In this document: piece after piece, positions 33,775 to 44,764 of the stretch
Numbering within the stretch: the first letter of the stretch is position 1
Layout: each line of letters opens with the position of its first letter
DNA from: Heloderma charlesbogerti
Taxonomy: Eukaryota; Chordata; Lepidosauria; Squamata; Helodermatidae
DNA: 64,000 nt
Assembly: GCA_026122225.1 (NCBI GenBank)
Contig: JANEZZ010002676.1
Location: 248,001-312,000 of the forward strand
Reading direction: 5' to 3'
Position numbers and translations under genes: made by a program
The notes under the pieces: model-generated
Seen by the model: the letters and a program-made list of their open reading frames with translations, nothing else
The model's database searches: none
Told to the model about the DNA's origin: nothing

Positions 33775-34641
33775 TAGGGATGTACGAAAGTCACTGACCT
33801 TTCCATGGATTATGTTATGGTGGGGGGGGAGGCGTTCCGTTCCTCCCCCCTGGAATCCTCGATGGCCAGCTGTGCTCCGCGGCAGGCCCAGCCCAGCCCA
33901 GAGCCTCCACAGCCGGGTTTCCGGCCGCGGAGGGCTCTGGAAGGGGGGGAAGCATACGCAAATGGTGGCGGCTATGGCCACCACCATTTGCGTTCCTTAT
34001 TTTTGGCCATCTTAGTCTACATAAATATTTACATAGACTATGATGGTGAAAATAAAAGGGAACGCAAATAGCGTAGCGGGTGCTATTTGCGTCCCTTTTT
34101 GATTCACCATTTTAGCCTACGTAAATTTTTACGTAGGCTAAAATGGCGAATCAAACAGGGGCGCAAATGGCGCCTGCTACGCTATTTGCGTTCCCTTTTA
34201 TTTTCGCCGTCATAGTCTATGTAAATATTTACGTAGACTAAGACGGCCAAAAATAAGGAATGCAAATGGCGGCTGCCGTAGCCACCACCATTTGCGTATG
34301 CTTTTTTTTTTTTAACCCAGACATGATAGGCTACATAAATCTTAATCTTTACGTAGCCTATCACGTCTTGTAAAAAACAAAAAAACAAAAAAACAGACCA
34401 GACTGCAAATGGCAGCAGCGGCAGCAGCCAGTCGGAAGACCAGCCGCTGCAGCCGCCGGAGCCGCTGCTGCCGCCGGAGCCACTGCCGCCCGGAAGATCT
34501 GCCCCAGGTAAGTCTCATCCCGGGGGGGGATCTGCGGGGGGGGGCAGGGGGGGCAGGCCGTTCTGCCATGGATTTCGGGGGGCCGAATGCCAGTGCATTC
34601 GGCCTCACCGAGATCCGTGGCGGAATTCTCTGACATCCCTA
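33775..34641 (+). mobile_element. NPE-5, complete nested-palindrome element, perfect TSD, nested
   Basis: 867 bp flanked by perfect ATTAAAAT (33767-33774 and 34642-34649). The matching uninterrupted site in 26707-27114 reads GACTAAAATGAG, confirming insertion. Modules alternate strictly: Y 33957-33992, X 34009-34038, Y 34061-34098, X 34112-34146, Y 34160-34195, X 34209-34242, Y 34260-34300, X 34324-34365. The right type II end has GCCGCCGGAGCC repeats, CCCAGGTAAGTCTCATCCCG and ends TCTGACATCCCTA. The left donor is mutated (GACCTT instead of TACCTT). No coding capacity. Confidence 0.93.
33957..34365. repeat. Array of eight alternating Y and X palindromes in NPE-5
   Basis: The clearest example of the array. 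The spacers are also mirrored about the central X at 34112-34146: TTATTTTTGGCCATCTTAG on the left versus CTAAGACGGCCAAAAATAA on the right. So small palindromes are set inside one palindrome of about 345 bp. Confidence 0.93.
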
Positions 34642-35132
34642 ATTAAAATGAGTTTGAATTCCTAAGAATCTACTGTGGAGTGCCGCATTCAGGCCATGCA
34701 GAGTTTGTGAACTTTTGGATGATTTTTTTTTTTTACTTTCCTGAAATTTATGCGTATAGATCTGTAGAAAAATACGTAAGTTTCTGCTGAGGAAACGGTG
34801 AATGGAATGGGGGACATTACACTAAATGTTACCTACAGAAGTAAATTATGTAAATACATACGTAAATACTTATATAATTATTTGTGTATTTTTGCACATG
34901 ACGAAAAAAAATTTGCATCCATGTGTGGGAGGATGATGGAATGAAAGGTGCATCACAATGAGCGTAACATAGACAGAGCAGATTTTACACAGTGAATACA
35001 TCCCTAGTCTGCACTGGCATGCAAGATCTCATCCTCCTACTGCTGCTTCCATAGAAGAGAGAAGTGCAAAGCCCAGTCCTGGGATTTCTTGCTAGGCATG
35101 GCTAAGCTCTCATCTTCCAGCATGGGCATCAG

Positions 35133-35691
35133 TAGGGATGTACGGATTCCCAACCATCTGTTCCAGTGGGGAATCTGTGGTCGGGGGAGGAGATCCGTTC
35201 CTCCCACCTGGAATCCTCCAGAGCAGCTCCGCTCCATGAGGATTCCGGGGTGGGGGACTGGCTTCAGGGCCGCTTACCTTCCCTCCTGCCAGCCAGAGCC
35301 GTTTGTCTCCTCCTTGTCCCTGCTGATTGCCATGTCTTTTCTTAAAAATAATAATAAGGTGATAGGGAGGATGTGCCCATAAACTTAGATGCAAATAGAG
35401 TCATGATTCTTGTGTCTAAGTCTATGTGTCCATAGGCATATATGCAAGATTCACAGCTCTATTTTGCATATAAGTCTATGGGCACATCCTGCCGATCGCC
35501 ATTTTTTTAAAAAAGAAAAGACATGGCATCAGCAGGGACAGGGAGGAGGTGAACAGCTCTGGCTGGTAAGAAGCAGCCCAGTGCCATTTTGCCTCCAGAC
35601 CTCCTGGAGCAAAGATAAGTGGTCCTGATCCACTGAGGATTCTTTGGAATCCGGCCTCAGGAATCTGCAGCGGATTTCTCTGACATCCCTA
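35133..35691 (+). mobile_element. NPE-6, diverged nested-palindrome element
   Basis: Starts TAGGGATGTACGGATTCC and ends TCTCTGACATCCCTA, with the GGAATCC-type subterminal blocks and an inverted donor GCTTACCTTCC at 35273. The interior is a different fold-back: GATTGCCATGTCTTTTCTT (35325) pairs with AAGAAAAGACATGGCATCA (35514), and GATGTGCCCATAAACTTAGA with TAAGTCTATGGGCACATCC. Flanks GGCATCAG and GGCAGTCT agree in only about four positions, so no firm target duplication. Either an older relative or a separate subfamily. Confidence 0.7.
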
Positions 35692-35699
35692 GGCAGTCT

Positions 35700-37179
35700 A
35701 TACTATATCATCATGGATCACCCTGCACTTACTAAGGTCCAGTATGGATCTTCTGAACCATTTTAAGTGCATTTATGGAATTTGGTCCCACATCACTACA
35801 TCTTGTGGCCTCAGCTGACGATCTCTGAGTTTAAATGATTACTTGAGTGAATTTAGTAAATAAATACTTTCTCCTCACACAGATGCTTAACTCGTGTGTG
35901 TGCTTAACTTCTTTTTACCTTGATGATTTGTCCCTGGAGCTCCTCGCACTGCAACCATACTTGCCCATAGGCACTTGGCTGCTCAAGATGGGATTTTCAG
36001 CTTTCTTTTTAAATGGGAGGAGAAGGAATCCTCATCGCCTTGTAAAAATGTAAGTTAATTAAAAAAAATCATGCAAATTTGCTGTATTTTGCAGAGGACT
36101 GAGAGTCACAGAAACTTTCCCACCAACAAAAATTCTCCCATTGTCATGTAGGACAAGGTCCTATGAAGATTGTGGGGAGAGGCTTTTGGTTCAGCTTTAC
36201 TTAAATACTGGTACTCAGGCAAGGGTACCAGTATTCTGTGCTTTCTTGCATAGAGAGGTAACATATCCAAGACTGTCTGAGATGGGAAGCATGGCTGACT
36301 CCTCCACTATGTACCTTTAACACTGATGTCTGGGTTTGTTGGCTTTCCTCCATCTTCCTACTTCCTCCCTTTCCTCTTGTGTCATGTCTCTTAGATTGTA
36401 AGACTTTTCAGCTGAAGAGCAAGGCAAAAATGTTTGGAATAAATCAATTAATTCAATAGTATGAACGTCAATGAAATTCCACAACATTTCAGAAATTTGG
36501 GTATGAAAAGAAAAACAAGCAAAGCTTGCAATCTGATACAGACCCGAGTCAGCATGAACTTTGAGATGGAATTGGGAGAACTTTGATGAGGTCAGGTTTT
36601 GCGGATTGACCCATCCTAACTTGAGAAGAGGTGGGGAGGAATAATGACTTCATGATGAGATGCACACTTCTTTTTCAGCTGGGGTTGCCAGCAATGAACA
36701 TGAACTGTTAAAAAGTTCAAGGGGCAGGAAGGTGTTAAAGGCATTCCTTTGCTTGGTGTACTGCAGTGCATTTTGCATTTAAAGGGGTTTCTTTGTAGAA
36801 AAGCCTGTCAAACTTGATAAATTCTCCTGTAGCATATACAAAGCCAAGCTTCCCAAAATAGAATGTAAAAGGTTTACTTGGTAGGAAGCTGCTGCAATGG
36901 CATCTTTGTGCCATACCCTCATGTTTTTTGTTTGGTTGCTGTTGTTGAATGTTAAGCCTTACTGCCAATAGAGTAATTTTAGAAAATGGAACTGCCGCTA
37001 AGCTGCTTGGTGATTCTCATGTGCACCAGCATGGTTCAAAGCTACAGTGTTTGCTTTGGATATGGAAAACCCAGGTTTGGATCCCTGTGCTTGAGATAGC
37101 TCCTCACTGGGGCAGTGCTGCACTCATCAAGTAACAGACATGCATGCATGAACTGTCCCATAGCCATCTGTCTAGAGTA
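35700..37179. other. No gene recognised
   Basis: Chance frames only. No repeat assigned with confidence. Confidence 0.5.
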
Positions 37180-37187
37180 GCTGGCAC

Positions 37188-38054
37188 TAGGGTTGGCGGA
37201 GAATTTCTCATCGAAACTTCGGGGGGCCGCGTGCCAACGTGTTTGGCCCCCCGAACAAGTTTCGGGGAGAAATCCTCTGCACCCCCCCACCCCCCGCACC
37301 ACCCCCCCGGGACGGGACTTACCTTCACCGAATGTCCCTCCCGGTGGCTGGTCCGGCTGGCAGTTCGGCGGGTGTTGGAGCGAGGCGGGAGTGGCAGCCG
37401 GTCTTTTGACCGGCTGCCGCCGCCGCCGCCATTGCAATGAAAGAAAAAAAAAAAACGCCCCCTGATAGGCTACGTGACGATTCACGTAGCCTATCACGGC
37501 TAGATTTGCAAAGTCAGCCGTGATAGGCTACGTGAATCGTCATGTAGCCTATCACGGGTGACTTAAAAAAAAAAAAAAAAGTGTGTACGGATAATGGCGG
37601 CCCCCATAGGGAGCCGCCATTCCCCTTCCTTATTTGGTCGCCGTAGTCTACGTAAACATTTACGTAGACTACAGCGACTAAATAAGGAACGCGAATGGCG
37701 GCTCCCTATGGGGGCCGCCATTAGCGTACGCGCTTTTTTTTTTTTTTTTAAAGTCACCCGTGATAGGCTACATGACGATTCACGTAGCCTATCACGGCTG
37801 ACTTTGCAGATCTAGCTGTGATAGGCTACGTGAATCGTCACGTAGCCTATCAGGGGGCGTGTTTGTTTGTTTTTTTTAACTTTCGCGTTCGCGGCCGGGC
37901 GAGGTGGGAAGCCTCCCCGCCAGCCTGAATTTCGGCCGGGGCAAGGCGGGAAGCCTCCCCCCCCGGCCTGAACTTCGCGGGGGGACCAGCGAAGCGCCTC
38001 CCCCCCACCACGAACGTCCTTCGAGGACAGGTAAGTGACTTTCGTCCACCCCTA
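37188..38054 (-). mobile_element. NPE-7, complete nested-palindrome element, GTGA-variant X modules
   Basis: Begins TAGGGTTGGCGGAGAATTTC and ends GTCCACCCCTA. Modules: X 37463-37498, X 37520-37556, Y 37590-37628, central X 37641-37672, Y 37688-37730, X 37759-37796, X 37818-37852. The four outer X modules read CTACGTGA..TCACGTAG instead of CTACGTAA..TTACGTAG, changed on both arms. Donors: inverted GGACTTACCTTCACC at 37315 and ACAGGTAAGTGAC near 38028. Flanks GCTGGCACT/GAGGCACT share GGCACT. Two GC-rich type I repeats. The centre is a single X, the shortest core seen. Confidence 0.88.
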
Positions 38055-38657
38055 GAGGCACTTGAGAGGAGAGGAAAAGGAAAGCATGAAAATTAAATTA
38101 GGGGTCAGCAACTAGAGGTCCCAAAGCCAAAACTGGCCTATTTAGTGTGCATCCCCCCCATTACCAATCTAGAGACAGAAGAAGGCTGTAGGGGAAGTGG
38201 CAACTCCAGAGGTGCACTAATCATGGCCAGCTCCAGATCTGAGGCAGTGCCGCAGTGGTGCCCCTAGGCGACAGTCTGTGGCAGTGTTGGGTGGCTGAGG
38301 ACAGTCATTTTTATTTCTCACAATCCCTAGGGAGATGCTACATTCGGGGCATACCACAAAACTAATATGGCAGCTATATTCAATGGCCTGGTGCTGCTCA
38401 GAGCACCAGGCCTGACTTTCTTTTTTAAGAGAGGGCCCAGGGTAGGCATCTATGGGAGCCCTGCCAAGGTGATGGGGCTGCCCAAGGAAGCTGGGTTCTG
38501 GTGCCACCCTGGATGGATTTGTAGGCATGCTGCAGCCCCTCTTTCCCTTGCTCCTTAAAGATACCATCCAGGAAGAGAAGTTGATAGGCCTATAAATCAG
38601 CCTTGTAAATTAATCCACCAAAGTTGCTAGACTCAGGAACCTTTTTACTGATTGTGT
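38055..38657. other. No gene recognised
   Basis: A minus-strand frame of 116 codons (38217-38567) has no known motif. No repeat recognised. Confidence 0.5.
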
Positions 38658-39605
38658 TAGGGATGTCAGAGAATTCCGCCACGGATCTTGGTGAGGCCAA
38701 ATGCCAGTGCATTCAGCCTCCCGAAATGCATGGCAGAACGAAGCCCCCGCCCCCCCAACCCATGAAAGGCATGAGAAACGGAGCACTTATCTGCTGCCGT
38801 CCACGCAGACTTGTGAATGGTGGCCGCCCTGCGGCCGCCATTCACTTCCTCATCATAACTGTAATAGGACGCCTTTTGCATCCCTGTGGAGGCCATGATA
38901 GGCTACATAAGTATTTTAAAAAAGGGTAACGCAAATAGGGTAGTGGTGCTATTTGCATTCCTTTTTTTTTCACTGTAATAGCCTATGTAAATATTTACGT
39001 AGGCTAAAATGGGAGGGGGGAAGGAATGCAAATGGCACCCATTATGCTATTTGTGTTCCCCTTTTTTTCACCATAATAGCCTACGTAAATATTTACGTAG
39101 GCTAAAATGGGGGGGAAGGAAAGCAAATAGCACCCACTATGCTATTTGTGTTCCCCTTTTTTTCGCTGTAATAGCCTACGTAAATATTTACATAGGCTAA
39201 AATGGCTAAAAATAGGGAATGCAAATGGTGGCCGCTGTAGCCGCCGCCATTTCTTTGGGGGGGGGGGCTTGCTGTGATAGGCTATTTATTTATTTATTTA
39301 TTTCATTTCTATACCACCCAATAGCTGAAGCTCTCTGCAAATACTCTCTGCCATGCAAATACTTACGTAGCCTATCACGGCAGCTTCTGAGAACGCAAAT
39401 GGCGGCTGCTACGGCGGCCAACATTTGCGTCCGCAGCAGCCCATCCACAGCTGGAACTCTGGCTGTGGACAGCCCTGGCCAGCAGCTCTGTGGACCCGCC
39501 ACAGACTGGAGCCGGCCCAGGGAGGATTCCGGGGGGAGGGACGGAGCGCCTCCCCCCCCCACTAATCCAAGCTGCGAAAAGGTAAGTGACTTTCGTACAT
39601 CCCTA
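38658..39605 (-). mobile_element. NPE-8, complete nested-palindrome element with an internal insertion
   Basis: Begins TAGGGATGTCAGAGAATTCC and ends CGTACATCCCTA. Flanks GATTGTGT and ATTTGTGT agree in 6 of 8. It has several X/Y pairs with the ATAGCCTACGTAAATATTTA form of X (about 38979-39006, 39077-39105, 39171-39199) and AGGGAACGCAAATAG-type Y spacers. At about 39284-39345 a LINE-like tail in reverse orientation (TATTTATTTATTTA, ATTTCTATACCACCCAATAG) interrupts an X module. The type I end keeps AAAGGTAAGTGACTTTCG. Confidence 0.87.
39284..39345 (-). repeat. Short LINE-like 3' tail inserted inside an X palindrome
   Basis: The reverse complement reads CTATTGGGTGGTATAGAAAT then AAATAAATAAATA, the tail also found at 54885 and 57627. 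GCAAATAC appears on the right side twice (about 39337 and 39354), possibly a small target duplication. Confidence 0.65.
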
Positions 39606-40744
39606 ATTTGTGTGCATTTTTTTAAAGTAAACATTTTTTCATGCACATTTTTCAAATGTACACATGCCGTCAAACTCTTTTCTTTGTTTTGGTCCATGAA
39701 TCACATCACAAACTCATAAATGTATGGATTTTCAGCGCAGATTGCATCTGAGTCTGTGTTCAGTTTGAAAGGTGCAAACCGGGTAAATCCTGATCATGAA
39801 TTTCCCATACATCCCTACTTTTATTACCCTGCTTGGGGCTAGTAGAGGACAGTGGGAGAGCTCAGTTCCTCTGTCAGCAGCCCACTGGATTTCCATGCTG
39901 GGTAGGGATGATGCAAGCGTCCGGTTGGGGCTCAAAGCCCAGTGAGAAGTTCCAATTCAGCCCCCTGGAAATGAAAGTTTATTTTGCATGCTAGCAGAGC
40001 AAATAAAAATGTTCAAAGCAAGTGAGAAACAAAGACACTTAACAGCACAAGGCAAAAGCAATGGAAGAGGTGTATTATTTGATGCATTGGCAGGCTGCAA
40101 TAAATTACGAAGTGCCATTTCATTTTCCAATTGAACAAAAATTCAGCATTAATAATGCCATGAAAGAAGAACATGTACCTTCTGTGTTTATAAATGGGAT
40201 AACATTGCACTAAACACAGGGTTTAGTCTTAAATGTATTACCATAAGCAAAGGTAATTGAAAATCAAAACAACTTAAATGGCTGGACTAGCTTTCTAAGA
40301 TGGAGAGTTTCCCCAGTATTTATCCAACATTCCTAACTGACAAATAGTGGACCTAAAAATAAAATATATTGCACTATGGTATACAAAGACACTTCAGATT
40401 TATTGCAGTAAGCCTCTAAAATCCCAAGAAAATCCCAAGGAAAGACAGATGGTAGTATTAGATTAGAAATATGCCTTACTAAATGTCCAACAAATGGCAT
40501 TTGCAGCCTACTTGAAAGCCTTTTGGATGCCTTCAGTTTTCATTATATTAATTGGGTTTCAATACTTAGAATTATCATTTGCACAGACCACAGCATCATG
40601 CGGCAGGCTGACTGACATATTTCTGCAAGAGCTGGATGCAATTGGACATCCACAAGACTGGGGAAAAATGAGGTTTGAGTTTGACTAATACCACCTGGGC
40701 TACCTGGTACTAATACCACCTGGCTAGCTCTACCTCTCATTCAA
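39606..40744. other. No gene recognised; MITE-like relics
   Basis: ATGCACATTTTTCAAATGTA near 39640 and a CCATACATCCCTA end at about 39806-39818 suggest an old hAT-like relic. Nothing else recognised. Confidence 0.45.
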
Positions 40745-41680
40745 ATCTTCACCAAGGTTGGCCGTAGAATCCCTGTCCAAATGTCTGGAGACGGTGAGTG
40801 GCTGGATGGGGAGGAATAAGCTGAAGCTCAACCCTGACAAGACCGAGGTACTTTTGGTGGGAGACAAGAGGAGGCTGGGGGATGTTGACCTGGTGTTGAA
40901 TGGGGAACGGCTACCCTTGAAAGACCAGGTCCGCAGTCTGGGGGTCATTTTGGACTCCCAGCTGTCCATGGAGGCTCAGGTGTCAGCTGTGAGCCGGACA
41001 GTGCTGTATCAACTCCATTCCTTCCCGACCATCTGCTCCCATCGGTAGTACATGCCCTGGTCTCCTCTCGTTTAGACTACTGTAATGCGCTCTACGTGGG
41101 GTTACCCTTGAAGACGGTTCGGAAACTGCAGCTGGTACAGAACGCGGCGGCTCGCCTGATTAAAGACAGCCGCTGGCGAGATCACATCACTCCAGTGCTG
41201 AAGGAGTTGCACTGGTTACCAGTTGTTTTCCGGGCCAAATTCAAGGTGTTGGTTTTGACCTTTAAAACCCTATATGGTTCCGGCCCAGCCTATCTTAAGG
41301 AGCGCCTCCAGCAACACCAGACAGGCCGCTTAACAAGATCAGCCTCGGATGGCCTTCTCTCTGTCCCATCAGCCAGGACAGCTAGACTGGTGGGGACGAG
41401 GGAGAGGGCCTTCTCTGTGGTGGCCCCCACTCTGTGGAACTCCCTCCCTAGGGAACTCCGTCATGCCCCCTCTTTAATGAGCTTCTGTCGTGCATTAAAA
41501 ACGTGGTTGTTCAGGCAGGCATTTGGGGTGGGTTAGGGTATTTTAAAAAAACAATTTTATGGTAAAATTTTATTGTTTTAAATTGTTTTATGGTGGGTTG
41601 TACATCGCCCAGAGTGGCTGGGTGACCAGTCAGATGGGCGATTAATAAATTAAATAAATAAATAAATAAATAAATAGGCA
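40745..41680 (+). pseudogene. L2-type LINE, ORF2 C-terminal part and 3' tail
   Basis: The frame 40758-41048 carries KLKLNPDKTEVLLVG and RSLGVILDSQLSMEAQVSAV. After a shift near 41045 the frame 41096-41536 has LQLVQNAAARLIKDSR, LHWLPVVFRAKFKVLVLTF, YLKERL and ERAFSVVAPTLWNSLPREL. These are the conserved blocks after the reverse transcriptase palm of L2/CR1-group LINEs. The 3' UTR has GCCCAGAGTGGCTGGGTGAC and ends in (AAAT)n at about 41648-41676, the usual L2 tail. The 5' part, with the catalytic motifs, is missing. Confidence 0.88.
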
Positions 41681-41689
41681 GATATTCCA

Positions 41690-42540
41690 GTTCATTCATT
41701 CATTCATTCATTCATTTTAAAAAATTTATATCCTGCCCTATATAATTAAGATCTCAGGGAAGCATACAGATAAAATCAATGCAGGCAGTATAAAGCAATA
41801 AATGATTTAAACAACTAAAAATATATTAAACCATTAAGCAAGCTAGTACCAATTTAAAATCTAGAACAATAAAACAGTTAAAACAGTGTGCTGCTTTAGA
41901 GAATGTATTTGGCCCTTAAAGGCTTTGATAAAAAGCCAGGTTTTTACTTGGCACTGAAATGAAACAAATGTCTGTGCCAATCGGGTCTACAAGGGGAGGG
42001 CATTCCACAATCGGGGTGTCATAGCAGAAAAAGCCCTCTCTCATGTCCCACCAGAGTGTATATCTTGCACTGGTGGGATGTAGAGGAGGGCCCCTACAAC
42101 AGATCTCAATCCTTGGGCTGGCATATATAGCGAGAGGCGTTCCCTCAAATATTGAGGTCCCAAGTCTCTTAGGGCTTTAAATGTCATCACTAGCATGGCA
42201 CCTTGAATTCTGACCAGAAGCATATTGGCAGCCAGTATAATTCCTTTAAGACTGGTGCTTTGTGATCTTTGTGAGATGTTCTGGTCAATAGTCTAGCTGC
42301 TGCATTTTGCACTAGCTGCAACTTCTGAGTCATCTTCAAGGGCAGCCCCATATAAAGTGCATTGCAGTAGTCTAATCAGGAAGTAACCAGTGCATGCACT
42401 ACTGCGTCTACTGTGGCTAGATCAGGACTTGGTTTCTTCATGAGTAGGGTGTGCTCTGTTAGCCTCCTTCTTGTCTCATTAGGTAATGAGCTGAGGAGAC
42501 AAATGACATGTCTTGGTTACTGCTCATCAGTCTATTAGTG
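41690..42540 (-). pseudogene. L2/CR1-group LINE 3' end, minus strand
   Basis: The minus-strand frame 42223-42041 reads MLVMTFKALRDLGPQYLRE, and after a frameshift ERAFSAMTPRLWNALPL is visible at about 42040-41995, matching ERAFSVVAPTLWNSLPR in the plus-strand L2. Upstream blocks (GCAGCCCCATATAAAGTGCA, TTGCAGTAGTCTAAT on the plus strand) correspond to the NALYMGLPLK region. The 3' tail is (AATG)n, seen as (TTCA)n at 41692-41716. It meets the neighbouring L2 tail to tail. Confidence 0.75.
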
Positions 42541-43675
42541 ACCTCCTGGTAAGAAACCCTTTGGGATTGGGGAGGGGGGCACAGAGGACCCCATGGAACC
42601 CTTAGAGGCCCACACAAGTAGGCAGGGAGACGGCGAACAATCATAGGGCACATTCATACACATACCCATTCAAGCACACAGGAGAGGCTTTAACTCCAAC
42701 CTCCCCGCCAACAATTATTAGGATCACTGTTTCACTGCTGCTATTTCCATCTGAGAGGTGCCATCCCTGTGCCCCCTGTTTCCCTGCAGATTCTCTGGTT
42801 CATTCAGCCAGGAAACTGGGTGCAGGAGGGGAGCTATCCCCCTGTACACTGTTTCCCTTAAGAATTGGGCTTTTGACTAGAGATGGGCAAACTCCCCCAC
42901 GTTCTCCCCGTGAGCTGCTCACCAGACTCCTGACACTTGCCTGACCCTGGTGGGCATGGGGGACAAATGACCAGATGGTCTGCAGGTGCCTGGCAAGAGC
43001 TCACTGTTTCCAGCTTTTCCACAAGCTGCCATGTGCAAAATTGGAGGTAAGCTATTTATGGAAATCACAATTTTGCACAAAATGGTGACTGTAAATAGTG
43101 TGATTTGCAGAGAATTGCAACCATAAATAGTTGAACCTGCAAGGGTGGGGAGGAGGTCCTGCAGTGGTTGCTGGGTGTGACATTAGTGGCAGCAGCATAT
43201 CCCAGTCATTTGTCCTGCACCCCCTCCCCCTGGCCATTCCCATTTTCTTGAGCCAGCACCCAGAATGGGAATTCTTCTTTGTCACTGGACCAGTCTGGCT
43301 GGCTGGCTGGCTGGCTTCTCTCATGGCAACACAGACAGTGCCATCAGGAAGGAACTGAGCTAGTAGATAAAGAGGCTGCCAGCCCAAGACTCATGCCAGC
43401 AGCATGTTACCCAAAGTAACATGCCCTCTCAAGAACTACAAGCTCCACTGGTCCTTAGTTCCTATGGCTATACCTTACTTCCTGTAGGCAGGAAGAGCTA
43501 ACCAGGTTACAGCCAACCAGTAGCAGGAGTGAGTGACAAGCACCATTTTGTGAACTTAGGATTGGTGGTTGTGAATGCTGCTGACAGAACTAGCAGGCCC
43601 CAGAATACATGTGAATAGATGACTTCTGCCTCTGCTTTCCAGACTGTATAGAAAAACTACCATTAGATTCCAGGT
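42541..43675. other. No gene; hAT-like relic at about 42876-43140
   Basis: TAGAGATGGGCAAACTCCCC near 42879, TGCAAAATTGG / CACAATTTTGCACAAAATGG and GTAAATAGTGTGATTTGC form a fold-back related to 5740-6238. The rest is unassigned. Confidence 0.5.
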
Positions 43676-43687
43676 ACAGGAGACAGT
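43676..43687. repeat. 12-bp target-site duplication, left copy
   Basis: ACAGGAGACAGT, repeated exactly at 44041-44052, flanking the BovB fragment. Confidence 0.95.
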
Positions 43688-44040
43688 GGAGAAGACTCTT
43701 ACGAGTCCCCTGGACTGCAAGGAGGTCAAATCAGTCCATCCTAAAGGAAATCAACCCTGAGTGCTCATTGGAAGGACAGATACTGAAGCTGAAGCTCAAA
43801 TATTTTGGCCACCTAGTGCGAAGAGAAAACTCTCTGGAAAAGACCCTGATGCTGGGAAAGACTGAGGGCAAAAGGAGAAGGGGACGGCAGAGGATGAGAT
43901 GGCTAGATAGCATCACCGATGCAATGAATATGAACCTGAGCACACTCCGGGAGAGAGCTGAGGACAGGAAGGCCTGGCATGATATGGTCCATGGGGTCAC
44001 GAAGAGTCGGACACGACTGAACGACTGAACAACAACAACA
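43688..44040 (+). mobile_element. BovB 3' end, severely 5' truncated, with TSD
   Basis: 353 bp matching the last part of BovB copies 1 and 2 (GGAGAAGACTCTTACGAGTC to CGACTGAACGACTGAACAAC). It has exact 12-bp duplications on both sides, so it is a genuine truncated insertion and not a remnant. It encodes only the C-terminal tail of ORF2 (frame 43768-44028, RRENSLEKTLMLGKTEGK). Confidence 0.95.
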
Positions 44041-44107
44041 ACAGGAGACAGTAACTCTGTTCACACATTTCTTGAATGCATAGGGTAAGCATAGAAATAG
44101 AGGCAAT

Positions 44108-44440
44108 TAGGGATGTCAGAGCCTGTCCAAGGACGTAAAGTTCACTGAGCTTTTACCAACTTGGTCCCCTGGACTTTGACTCACTTACCCGTGAGCTGTC
44201 CCAACTCTATACAGATCGAATCAGGGCAGCTTGCAGATTTTCAGGTTTGTTTGTGTTTTTTTTCTTAAAGAGACATTTGCGCACATTGTGCCTGCAATTT
44301 TGTGCAAACTGCAAATTTAGCATATTACGACTGCAATTTGTGCAAATTACATGAATTGCAGCTGCGATCTGTGTAACTGTCACTTAAAGGGGAAAACAAT
44401 CCAAGAAAAATTCCCAGATTCCAGGGGAAAAGCCTGTGGC
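44108..44440. mobile_element. hAT-like relic
   Basis: Begins TTAGGGATGTCAGAGCCTG and contains CAGCTTGCAGATTTTCAGG and ATTTGCGCACATTGTGCCTG blocks shared with 6878-7120 and 62706-63022. The right end is unclear. Confidence 0.5.
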
Positions 44441-44454
44441 TTGGCTCGCAAATG

Positions 44455-44540
44455 CGAGCCAACAATGCACTCCTATGCAAGTCTACTCAGGAGTAAGTCC
44501 AACTGAGTTCAATGGAACTCAGTAGGACTTTAAAAGGGCT
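44455..44540. mobile_element. MITE of the CTACTCAGGAGTAAGTCC type
   Basis: Contains GTCTACTCAGGAGTAAGTCC and GAGTTCAATGGAAC; relative of 4834-4916. Confidence 0.6.
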
Positions 44541-44764
44541 GGATTTCCCTGTGACAGCCATCTCCAGAGGCAGCAGGGCTGTGCATTTTGCTCCACCCCC
44601 AAAGTCACATTGCTCCTCCTTCCCTCACCATTGTTGTGTTCATCGTAACACCAGAAGTGGAAAGGCTCCTCACACAATTTAGAACCATGCAAAATCACGC
44701 AAATAGCCTCCAGCAGAGGAGCCTCCCTGTTCAGATGTAATGCCAAACAAGGTGCTATTTGGCA

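Larger units (their letters stand above)
33740..35006. mobile_element. hAT-like MITE interrupted by NPE-5
   Basis: TAGGGATGCTAGAG at the left and ATACATCCCTA at the right. Flanks GTCTGCAT (33732-33739) and GTCTGCAC (35007-35014) match in 7 of 8. Without NPE-5 it is about 390 bp and aligns with the intact copy at 26707-27114 through GAGAAATTTGAGAT, CTGTGGAGT and GAGCAGATTTTA. Confidence 0.85.

Noticed and set aside
33957..34365. CRISPR-like array (regular palindromic repeats with spacers)
   Set aside because: The spacers are mirrored copies of each other, the repeats are of two alternating kinds, there are no cas genes, and the setting is vertebrate transposon DNA with 8-bp target duplications.
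35125..35699. Target duplication for NPE-6
   Set aside because: The flanks GGCATCAG and GGCAGTCT share only the first four bases, no better than chance.
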